This document shows positions 6,848 to 13,175 of a stretch of DNA of 16,589 nt, piece by piece. Made by a program: the position numbers and the translations under genes. Every line of letters starts with the position of its first letter. Position 1 is the first letter of the stretch. The DNA comes from Paracoccus aerodenitrificans. GTDB taxonomy: Bacteria; Pseudomonadota; Alphaproteobacteria; Rhodobacterales; Rhodobacteraceae. The notes beneath the pieces were generated by a model that saw nothing but the letters and a program-made list of their open reading frames with translations, ran no database searches and had not been told where the DNA came from. The stretch lies in contig NZ_CP115781.1 of the NCBI RefSeq assembly GCF_027913215.1, forward strand, positions 1 through 16,589, read 5' to 3'.

Positions 6848-8848
6848 ATGACCGAAGAGTGGATGACAATCGAAGAGACTGCGCGCTACCTACAGATCGG
6901 GAAAACCGCACTGTACGATCTCGCGAGGGAGGGGACGCTCCCTTCCAACAAGATTGGCAGCAAATGGCTATTCAGCAAGAAAGACCTAGACGCTTGGGTA
7001 AGGTCGAATATCCCCCTTGAGCAGTTCTTCATGAGGACACCTGCTCATATCGAGGAAAATCTTCAGCTCAGGGAACCGCAAGTCGAAGCCTACAGGGCGC
7101 TCTACGAGTATTTTCGTTCAGGCCGCAAGTCCGCGATTATTCAAATTCCTGTTGGGTGTGGCAAATCCGGAATCGCTGCTATCGTTCCGTTTGGGATTGC
7201 CAAAGGTAGGGTGCTCATCGTCGCTCCAAACTTGACGATCAAAGAAGGTCTATTCGAGTCGATGGACGTGACCAACCGCCAAAAGTGTTTCTGGCGTAAG
7301 CGCGGAATCCTAAACGACGAAGCGATGATTGGCGGACCCTTTGCGACCACGCTGGACACCGGCAACATCTCTGTTTGCGAAAAGTCGCATATTGTCATCT
7401 CGAATGTGCAGCAGCTCTCTACCAACCCCGACAAGTGGCTGCATCGCTTTCCAAGAGATTTCTTTGATATGCTTATTGTGGACGAGGCTCATCACGCGCC
7501 AGCGGCCAGCTGGCAAAAAGTATGCGAACATTTTGGGGATGCGAAGATTGTCAACATGACGGCAACTCCGTTCCGGGGTGACGCACAGGAAATCGAGGGA
7601 GATCTCGTCTATCGTTATCCCTTCAAAAAGGCGACATTCAAAGGATACATCAAACGACTAACAGCATCGTATGCCGCACCAAATGAGTTAGAGTTCACAG
7701 CACACGGTGAGACCAAGACCTACTCGCTCGATGAAGTCTTGAAAATGAAAGAGAAAGACTGGTTTAGCCGCGGTATCGCTCTCTCGGAGCCGTGCAATCA
7801 AACAATTGTCGACAACAGTCTCCAGCGCCTCGAACAGTTACGCGAGACAGGGACCGCGCACCAACTCATCGCCGTTGCGTGTAGCGTCAATCACGCTCGG
7901 TCCATTGTGCGACTTTACGAGGCACGGGGTTTCAGTGCCGATCTCATCTATAGTGAAATGGACGAAGACAAGAAGGTGGAAGTCAAACGTCGTTTGAAGA
8001 GCGGCGAGCTAGACGTCATTGTTCAGGTTCAGATGCTCGGCGAGGGTTTTGATCATCCGAAACTGAGTGTTGCAGCCATATTCCGGCCCTTCCGCACACT
8101 AGCACCCTACGTTCAATTTGTCGGCAGGGTTCTCCGCGTCATTGTGCAAAACAGCCCCGGCCATCCTGACAACTACGGGCATATTGTAACCCATGCGGGA
8201 ATGAACCTCGATGAGAGGCTTCGGGAGTTCAAGCTCTTTGAAAGCGATGATCAGAAATTCTGGGAAGACGTCATAGGCGGAAAAGAGCCAGAGCCGTCTG
8301 ATGAAGTCAAAAGCGGGCAAGCCCGAATGAAACTAGGCGAGCAAGCAGTCGTGAATTACGAGATAGTTGACGAACTGATCGAAGAGCAATTCACGTCAGC
8401 GGAACAAGAAGACATCATCAACGAACTAAGGGAAAAGCTAGATCAACTCGGCCTCGATCCAGAACAGGCCGAAGCGATAGTACTAGCTAAGTCCAGCGGT
8501 CGTACGATGACCAAAGCGGCGCAACCGTTTCAGATTCTACCTCAACGTGAATGGGAAGCCCAACGAAAGGGCCTGAATGACCAGGTCAACCGAGCCGCAA
8601 ACCTGCTTATGAACAGGCTTGAGATAAATCGCGCTGGCCGCGATCTCATAAATTTGGGGGTCGCAGCGACGAACAACTTCGTCGCGGGCGTGACTCTCAT
8701 CAATAAGGAATTGAAGGCCAGCTTTCCCAAGCAGAGAAAAGAATGGTCAGTCGAGGAGTTCAAGGCGGCTGAAGCTGAACTTGAGAACATCCTCAATTCA
8801 CTTACGCGCCGCTACAAGGGGCTAATGAATGGCAAAGCCAAAGGGTAA
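6848..8848 (+). CDS. Excisionase-type HTH fused to a superfamily 2 DEAH helicase
   Basis: The 666-aa protein starts with an AlpA/excisionase-like winged HTH (residues ~6-51: MTIEETARYLQIGKTALYDL, then IGSKWLFSKKDLDAWV). A complete SF2 helicase follows: Walker A PVGCGKSG at 101-108, DEAH at 212-215, motif III MTATP at 237-241, motif V LGEGFD at 397-402 and motif VI QFVGRVLR at 423-430. The C-terminal ~200 residues are charged and helical, and I do not recognise them. I chose the ATG at 6848 because AGGAG at 6837-6841 precedes it; an in-frame TTG at 6767 would add 27 unconserved residues. It overlaps the zinc-ribbon gene and diverges from the HEPN gene. An HTH of this kind on a helicase suggests site-specific loading or autoregulation. 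A defence role is inferred from context. Confidence 0.85.
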   Translation: MTEEWMTIEETARYLQIGKTALYDLAREGTLPSNKIGSKWLFSKKDLDAWVRSNIPLEQFFMRTPAHIEENLQLREPQVEAYRALYEYFRSGRKSAIIQIPVGCGKSGIAAIVPFGIAKGRVLIVAPNLTIKEGLFESMDVTNRQKCFWRKRGILNDEAMIGGPFATTLDTGNISVCEKSHIVISNVQQLSTNPDKWLHRFPRDFFDMLIVDEAHHAPAASWQKVCEHFGDAKIVNMTATPFRGDAQEIEGDLVYRYPFKKATFKGYIKRLTASYAAPNELEFTAHGETKTYSLDEVLKMKEKDWFSRGIALSEPCNQTIVDNSLQRLEQLRETGTAHQLIAVACSVNHARSIVRLYEARGFSADLIYSEMDEDKKVEVKRRLKSGELDVIVQVQMLGEGFDHPKLSVAAIFRPFRTLAPYVQFVGRVLRVIVQNSPGHPDNYGHIVTHAGMNLDERLREFKLFESDDQKFWEDVIGGKEPEPSDEVKSGQARMKLGEQAVVNYEIVDELIEEQFTSAEQEDIINELREKLDQLGLDPEQAEAIVLAKSSGRTMTKAAQPFQILPQREWEAQRKGLNDQVNRAANLLMNRLEINRAGRDLINLGVAATNNFVAGVTLINKELKASFPKQRKEWSVEEFKAAEAELENILNSLTRRYKGLMNGKAKG

Positions 8849-9089
8849 GACACCTTCACTTTTGTCCCAATCGACGGGCAAACCTGTCAGCCACATTTGT
8901 GGCAAGGCAACGAAATGTAGCAGATGCTCAACGCTTGTCGGGGCTGGGCGTAAATGCTTCAAAATTCCGAAGGTTAAGAACGGATTTACAACCAGGCCCA
9001 TCTTCTGCGTAGGCTGCACAGCTGACATTATCTCACAAACGAATTCAGAGTTAACCGCGATCCAGGCTGAACTGGACGCCGCCAGCTGA
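8829..9089 (+). CDS. Small zinc-ribbon-like protein coupled to the helicase
   Basis: This 86-aa basic protein has Cys24, Cys30, Cys33, Cys43, Cys60 and Cys63. The pairs CSRC (30-33) and CVGC (60-63) look like the two knuckles of a zinc ribbon. The start ATG at 8829 has AAGGGG (8816-8821) before it and sits inside the last 20 bases of the helicase gene in another frame, so translation is probably coupled and the proteins are likely made in fixed ratio. The N-terminus is Lys/Pro-rich and the C-terminus is a short helix. I recognise no named family. As the partner of a helicase it may bind nucleic acid. It is followed at once by terminator hairpins, which closes the operon. Confidence 0.7.
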   Translation: MAKPKGKTPSLLSQSTGKPVSHICGKATKCSRCSTLVGAGRKCFKIPKVKNGFTTRPIFCVGCTADIISQTNSELTAIQAELDAAS

Positions 9090-9091
9090 CC

Positions 9092-9107
9092 CGCCCCCTT
9101 AGGGGCG
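9092..9107 (+). terminator. Terminator-like hairpin after the helicase operon
   Basis: CGCCCC (9092-9097) pairs with GGGGCG (9102-9107) around CTTA, beginning 3 bases after the stop of the zinc-ribbon gene. No T-run follows, so it may act as a pause or an mRNA 3' stabiliser. Confidence 0.45.
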
Positions 9108-9125
9108 TCCGCGCGAAGCGCCGGG

Positions 9126-9163
9126 CCTGTCGGCGGGTAGCCTTCAGGTTACCCGCCGACAGG
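9126..9163. terminator. Long perfect hairpin, probable bidirectional terminator
   Basis: CCTGTCGGCGGGTA (9126-9139) is an exact inverted copy of TACCCGCCGACAGG (9150-9163), and the loop itself can pair CCT with AGG. It stands between two convergent transcription units (helicase operon and ardC). There is no T-run on either strand. It could instead be a structural or protein-binding site. Confidence 0.5.
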
Positions 9164-9207
9164 TCACCCGGAAACCGCCACCACCTCGATCACGCCACAA
9201 CGCGAAG

Positions 9208-9230
9208 GGCCCCGCCTGCTGACGGGGGCC
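9208..9230 (-). terminator. Terminator of the ardC gene
   Basis: GGCCCCG (9208-9214) and CGGGGGCC (9223-9230) form a GC-rich stem with one bulged base, about 26 bp past the ardC stop. On the minus strand the stem is followed by CTTCGCGTT, a short T-containing tail. Confidence 0.5.
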
Positions 9231-9255
9231 TCGATCGTTGCGGTGATGCGGGCAG

Positions 9256-10140
9256 CTACTCAGCGGCCATCCGGTCGGCCTGCGCAGTGCGGTCCATGAT
9301 GTAATCCACGGCCTTCTGCGCCTCGGACGCGGCGCGGAAAATCGCGCGGCTGTCTTCCTTCATCGCCTCCAGCCATCCTTCGACATAGGCCGCGCTCTGA
9401 TCGAACTCAGGCTCAACACCGATCTGCGCGCAAAGCATGCAGTTGCCAATCTCTGCGACCAGCTCCTCGAAGGCATAGGCCTTGCGGTCATTGAACCGGC
9501 CCAAACGGTCCAGCCGCTTTGCCGCGCCTGTCCAGTGGATTGTCTCATGGGCCAGAGTGCCAAAATACCCAGCCGCCCGATAGAACGTGCCAATCGGCGG
9601 CATGTGGATGCGGTCGGTCTTGATGTTGTAATAGGCGCGCGGCTCCTCGGTCACGTCGATCTGTGCGCCGGTCGCGGCAAAGAAGGCCTCCAGCGCGGGG
9701 TCGGCCACGGTGCCTAGATCGCGGGGCGGATCGGGCAGGATGTAGAATTCAGCGGGCAAACCCTCGATCTGGTCGGCATTGAACACGCGGTAAGCCTTGG
9801 CATAGGGGATCTGACGTTCCTCGCCGTTCTCGTCCTCGCGCTCGACGGTGCCGTATTTCACCACGGTTGCGGATTTCTCGCCCTTGCGAACATGGCCCCC
9901 AAGCTGCTTGGCCTGATTGAACGTCATCCAGCGGGCTGAGCTGTAATCCTTGGCCATAGCAGTCGCCCAAAGCATCAGGATGTTGATACCCCGATAAGCC
10001 TCGCCGTTGAACCGTTCCGGCAAACTGACCCCTGCCCCTCCGCCAGTCCACGGCTTGCGCCAGGGCGGCGCCCCCGCCTCGATCTGCGCAATGATCTGAT
10101 TGGTGACATGGGTGTAAACGTCAAACTTCTCTGCGGTCAT
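9256..10140 (-). CDS. ardC: ArdC-type antirestriction protein with zincin-like C-terminal domain
   Basis: This 294-aa protein has the two-part layout of ArdC. The N-terminal ssDNA-binding domain (about 1-130) has VTNQIIAQIEAGAPPWRKPW at residues 12-31, then FNGEAYRGINILMLW and GGHVRKGEKS. The C-terminal metallopeptidase-like domain has HETIH at 198-202 (the HExxH motif) and FEELVAEIG after 224, which can supply the third metal ligand. Such proteins protect incoming plasmid DNA from host restriction. AAGGAGGG 8 bases before the ATG at 10140 fixes the start; an in-frame ATG at 10296 would add 52 residues without conservation. The gene looks complete and belongs to the high-GC backbone. It may help transfer into hosts with restriction systems, although the plasmid itself carries an R-M module. 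Confidence 0.88.
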   Translation of the reverse strand: MTAEKFDVYTHVTNQIIAQIEAGAPPWRKPWTGGGAGVSLPERFNGEAYRGINILMLWATAMAKDYSSARWMTFNQAKQLGGHVRKGEKSATVVKYGTVEREDENGEERQIPYAKAYRVFNADQIEGLPAEFYILPDPPRDLGTVADPALEAFFAATGAQIDVTEEPRAYYNIKTDRIHMPPIGTFYRAAGYFGTLAHETIHWTGAAKRLDRLGRFNDRKAYAFEELVAEIGNCMLCAQIGVEPEFDQSAAYVEGWLEAMKEDSRAIFRAASEAQKAVDYIMDRTAQADRMAAE

Positions 10141-10571
10141 TTGTGACCCTCCTTCGAGTGACGCGGGCCGGGTCTCTTCACCTTTCCGCCGATGGGCGGG
10201 CCTTCCTGTTCTGATCTTTGGAATGCCCATGCATTCCGAAGGGCAGAGCAGGTAAGGGCAAAGCCCGTCCTGCGGCCCGGGCAGGGGCCGTGACAACCGG
10301 GTGGAGGGCGTGAATTTGGGAGGGAACCGCGCGCCTGCGCGTGGGAGGAACCGGAATTCTCGACCGGAACCGACGCCTTAGGGCGGCGCTTGCCGGTTTT
10401 CTCGGACCTGCCGGGATGGCAGGCGGATCAAGAGGATTTTGAACCTGTCAGGGCCGGGGTGAGCGGGTGTCGGCCCGTCGAACCCCTGCCCTGTCTATCG
10501 CTCAAAGCGAGACCGGCGTGCGCCGGGATCACTGAACTCTATCGAGCCACATCTAGCTCGATAATATACGA
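10141..10571. promoter_or_regulatory. Gene-free stretch rich in hairpins upstream of ardC
   Basis: No coding region with family features is seen in this ~430 bp. It contains GGAATGC-CCAT-GCATTCC (10220-10237), a large hairpin CAGGGCCGGGGT (10449-10460) with ACCCCTGCCCTG (10482-10493; one mismatch) and an inner CGGG/CCCG stem, and TATCGAGC (10540-10547) with GCTCGATA (10556-10563). The ardC promoter must lie here. The last repeat abuts an AT-rich stretch (ATAATATACG) that may be the promoter of the gene to the right. Folded single-strand promoters drive antirestriction genes on some conjugative plasmids; whether that applies here is only a possibility. Confidence 0.5.
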
Positions 10572-10631
10572 TTGATGCCTTCGTTAGATTCAGGCACAAG
10601 ACGACCATCATTGTTTCTGTTGGTATGCGCG

Positions 10632-10970
10632 ATGAAGCAGACGATTGACCTCGAACTAAACGTGACCACCGAACAAGGCCTTCGGGCGCTTGCCGAGGAG
10701 GGACATACGGTCGAAGTGCTGTGTAAAGCCGATCCTGAACGCAAAGGACCAAGCTGGTACGGTCTATGGATCATGCGGACAGTCGGAAACGATGGGCAGG
10801 AGAAAATCCTTGTCACAGCCAGGACGCGCGTGACGCAGAACGCAATCAGAGTGCGCGAGTTCAAGACTGCAACTGGCGTTATTTCGTTCCTTGTCGGTAT
10901 TGGGTTCGCACAGGCGAGCATTCCTATGAAGAACGGGGAAACGGCCTCGCATCGCCTCGTCAGTGACTGA
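10632..10970 (+). CDS. Conserved-looking hypothetical protein convergent with the relaxase
   Basis: This is a 112-aa reading from the ATG at 10632; an in-frame ATG at 10575 (or TTG at 10572) would add about 20 residues. Neither has a clear ribosome site. I prefer 10632 because MKQTIDLELNVTTEQGLRAL begins an ordered-looking sequence, while the upstream residues are low in structure. The protein is mixed alpha/beta and soluble, with GPSWYGLWIMRT (residues about 39-50) and a hydrophobic stretch FLVGIGFAQA near 84-93. I recognise no domain. It ends 11 bp inside the opposing relaxase gene. Its place beside the mob genes suggests a plasmid-backbone role, but no function can be stated. Confidence 0.5.
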   Translation: MKQTIDLELNVTTEQGLRALAEEGHTVEVLCKADPERKGPSWYGLWIMRTVGNDGQEKILVTARTRVTQNAIRVREFKTATGVISFLVGIGFAQASIPMKNGETASHRLVSD

Positions 10971-12243
10971 GGCCTGAATCGCGGTCGATATCTCGATCCT
11001 TCTCGACTTCCTGCTCCTTTTCCTTATCGCGCTCGTCCTCAATCTCCAGCTTTTCGCGCGGCGTGTTCAACACATCTTTCAGCCGCTCGTTGACAGACGG
11101 CTTGCGCGCCTCGCGGCCTGTGTCCTCGCCCAGATCATACTCGCTGTGACCGTCCAGCTTGTGAACCGCCGCCTGGCCATCGCGGCCCGCGTCCTTCTCC
11201 ATGATCTCCTTCAGCCGCTCCCGCGCATAATTGCGGCCTTCCGGCTTCGGTGCGTCGTCCTGGTCCCGTGACCTGTCCACAACCCGCGCCAGACGCTCCC
11301 GGAAATCCTCCGGGGTGCGGTCGCGGTCTTTCGCAGTTGCGGCCCTGAGTGCTGCCAGACCGGCAGAGACGCGACCCTGCCCGGCCTCGCGCTCGATGCC
11401 ATAGGTCTCCCTCGCAATATCCAGCCGTTCGCGCATTTCGCGGAAAGCGGCGCGGGCCTGCCGGGCGGCATGGACCACGGCCCCGCGCTCGGTGACGGGC
11501 ACATATTCCCGGCCCTGGCGTTCGGCCATCGCTTTCGCCCGACGCTCCATGGAATTGGCCGCCGGTCCCAGCTTCAGCTCCGGGTCGCGGTCCAGTTCCT
11601 CAGCTGAAAGTTCATCGCCCCGATCCAGCGCGGCCTCCCGCTGCGCTTCGAGCGACCGGTGATCGACGCGCTCCGCCTCCCCTGCCCGCTCCAGAGCACG
11701 GTTTTGCAACTCGGCCCAGAGGCCGCGCATCTGCTCGATCTCGACACCGCCGGTCTTGGCGGAATCAAGCACGCGCGTCTTGGTTGTAAAGCCTTCCGCT
11801 TCCAGCTTGCGGGTGGAAGTCAGGACGTGGGCGTGATGGTTCCTCTGATCGCCCTCACGGTGCGGCGCATGGATCGCCACATCAACGGCCACGCCGTAGC
11901 GGCTGACCAGCTCCTGGGCGAAGTCGCGGGTGATCTGGGACCGGTCTTCGGCGCTGATTTCGGACGGCAGGGCCAGCTCCCATTCACGGGCGGTGACGGA
12001 GTTTCGGCGGGTCTCTCTGGCCTCGACCTCGTTCCAGAGGCGGGACCGGTCCGAGGCCCAGTCCGGGGCATATTCGGGGGTGACGATGAAGGTCTCCTCG
12101 ATGCCCTGCTTGCGGGTGTAGTCGTGGACGCGGCCCTCGCGCTGGCACTCGATGCGCTCGCCGACACGATAGGCCGCCGCCGCCGTGGCAGAGCGCCCGG
12201 CGCTGCGTTTGATCGTCTTCACGGAGAGGTGGTAGCTGGCCAT
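10960..12243 (-). CDS. mobA: MobA/MobL-family relaxase (MobQ type)
   Basis: This 427-aa relaxase would nick oriT, stay bound to the 5' end and guide the strand to the recipient. The start MASYHLSVKTIKRS aligns without gaps with the RSF1010 MobA N-terminus, which places the catalytic tyrosine at Tyr25 (AAAAYRVGER). The metal-binding motif appears as HREGDQRNHHAHVLTSTRKL around residue 140. The C-terminal half is long, charged and coiled-coil-like, and no primase domain follows, unlike RSF1010 MobA. I chose the ATG at 12243 because homologues begin MA-YHL; an in-frame ATG at 12267 adds only 8 residues. The matching oriT core is found at 12788. The gene reads away from traD and traG. Confidence 0.9.
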   Translation of the reverse strand: MASYHLSVKTIKRSAGRSATAAAAYRVGERIECQREGRVHDYTRKQGIEETFIVTPEYAPDWASDRSRLWNEVEARETRRNSVTAREWELALPSEISAEDRSQITRDFAQELVSRYGVAVDVAIHAPHREGDQRNHHAHVLTSTRKLEAEGFTTKTRVLDSAKTGGVEIEQMRGLWAELQNRALERAGEAERVDHRSLEAQREAALDRGDELSAEELDRDPELKLGPAANSMERRAKAMAERQGREYVPVTERGAVVHAARQARAAFREMRERLDIARETYGIEREAGQGRVSAGLAALRAATAKDRDRTPEDFRERLARVVDRSRDQDDAPKPEGRNYARERLKEIMEKDAGRDGQAAVHKLDGHSEYDLGEDTGREARKPSVNERLKDVLNTPREKLEIEDERDKEKEQEVEKDRDIDRDSGLSH

Positions 12244-12430
12244 GCCGACTACCCCGTCCCGTGACAAAGACGATGCGGCCGCGCGCCGTTACTGACCCCG
12301 GCCCATGCCTCGACATGGGCCACCGGGTCAGCCGTCTTTTTCCCGAAGGCCCGCGCCCCGCCCCGGCGCGGTAAGAGTGGAAAAGACAGCCCGGCTGAAG
12401 GGGTGCAACGCACGGCTGAGGCGCGGGCTT

Positions 12431-12494
12431 GCCAGTGAACTGTCCCCATATCCCCAGCCTCATGGGGGGCGGGATATGGGGACAGTTCACTGGC
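12431..12494. repeat. Perfect inverted repeat with 24-bp arms
   Basis: The left arm 12431-12454 begins GCCAGTGAACTGTCCCC and the right arm 12471-12494 is its exact reverse complement. The 16-base loop is CAGCCTCATGGGGGGC. This is far longer than a normal terminator and has no T-run. It lies some 190 bp from the relaxase start, between the relaxase gene and oriT. Confidence 0.85.
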
Positions 12495-12513
12495 GGTTTG
12501 CCGGGGGCAAACC
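12495..12513. repeat. Hairpin GGTTTGCC-GGG-GGCAAACC
   Basis: Perfect 8-bp arms around a GGG loop begin at the very next base after the 24-bp inverted repeat. The two together form a tandem cruciform-prone block. Confidence 0.75.
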
Positions 12514-12754
12514 CGGTATCGCGAAGGGGCGTCAGCACCCGGGCGCGATACCTCCCGCAAGGGAGACGCCAGCGGCAGACCGGCCCCCATCGTGGGGCAC
12601 CGGGCGAGGCACTGGCGCGACATTGCGGGATGCGATCCAACTGCCAAAGTTGGCCCTGGAGAGTTTGAGAGGCCGGGAGGGTCTTTCATTCCGGCGCGCA
12701 TCGCGTCGGACGGAGTTCGCCATCGGCTGAGGCCTTGCCTCAAGGAGATCGCAC

Positions 12755-12800
12755 GCAAATCTCGGAACCGCAGGTGAAGAGTTTGCATAAGTGCGCCCTT
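12755..12800 (+). other. oriT: Origin of transfer, RSF1010/R1162 type
   Basis: TAAGTGCGCCCT at 12788-12799 matches the conserved nic core of MobQ plasmids such as RSF1010 and R1162. Directly 5' to it is an imperfect inverted repeat, GCAAA(T)CTC at 12755-12763 and GAGTTTGC at 12779-12786, in the same place and order as the recognition hairpin in those plasmids. The relaxase encoded next to it is of the same class. By analogy the top strand is nicked within the GCGCCCT part and traD-traG would enter the recipient first. The exact cleaved bond is not shown by the sequence. Confidence 0.85.
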
Positions 12801-12869
12801 GTCCTTTACAGGCCTACGGGTAAGCGCTATCGCTGGTTGTGGCAAGCCTAACCCTTACACCTGCCTTCT

Positions 12870-13175
12870 TTGAAGTGGATTCCCGAATTGGCCGAGACTG
12901 AGCTTGAACGCGCCGAGAAACGATACGCCCAGGCCAAGGCCCGTCTTCAGGCACTGAAGAACCGGGAAGCCACCAGACAGCGCAAACTCGACACGCGGCG
13001 CAAGGTGATCCTGGGCGGGGCGCTCTTGGACCTGGCGGAGCGGGATTCCGGGGCCGCCGCGATGCTCGACCGGCTGATCCGCAACCTGCCCCGCGAACAG
13101 GATCGCAAGGCCTTCGCTGACTGGGGGACGCCCTCCCCTGCCTCGTCCAGCTCTGATCCGGAAACGCCGTCCTGA
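12870..13175 (+). CDS. traD: TraD-family mobilisation accessory protein
   Basis: This 101-aa protein has a coiled-coil N-terminus (ELERAEKRYAQAKARLQAL) followed by RQRKLDTRRKVILGGALLDL and LPREQDRKAF, the signature of the small TraD/MobC-like proteins found between relaxase and TraG genes of alphaproteobacterial plasmids. It is cytoplasmic and basic in the middle, and probably helps relaxosome assembly at oriT. No ATG is available: the start is TTG at 12870, or possibly CTG at 12861 or TTG at 12888; a stop lies upstream at 12849. The ribosome site is weak. Its TGA overlaps the traG ATG in TGATG, so the two are translationally coupled. Confidence 0.8.
   Translation: MKWIPELAETELERAEKRYAQAKARLQALKNREATRQRKLDTRRKVILGGALLDLAERDSGAAAMLDRLIRNLPREQDRKAFADWGTPSPASSSSDPETPS

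Larger units (their letters stand above)
12244..12869. other. Gene-free mobilisation region between relaxase and traD
   Basis: About 626 bp with no credible gene; open frames here cross large inverted repeats and show no family features. It holds a 24-bp inverted repeat (12431-12494), an adjoining hairpin (12495-12513) and the predicted oriT (12755-12800), and must contain the divergent promoters for the relaxase and the traD-traG genes. I could not identify those promoters with confidence. Confidence 0.7.

Noticed and set aside
10141..10296. Longer N-terminus for ArdC from the ATG at 10296
   Set aside because: AAGGAGGG directly precedes the ATG at 10140, and the extra residues have no conserved pattern.
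11659..12264. 201-aa plus-strand open frame opposite the relaxase
   Set aside because: Shadow of the relaxase gene; no recognisable domain or ribosome site.
12249..12845. Overlapping open frames on both strands in the oriT region
   Set aside because: They run through perfect inverted repeats and the oriT core, have Arg/Pro/Gly-rich low-complexity translations and no family features.
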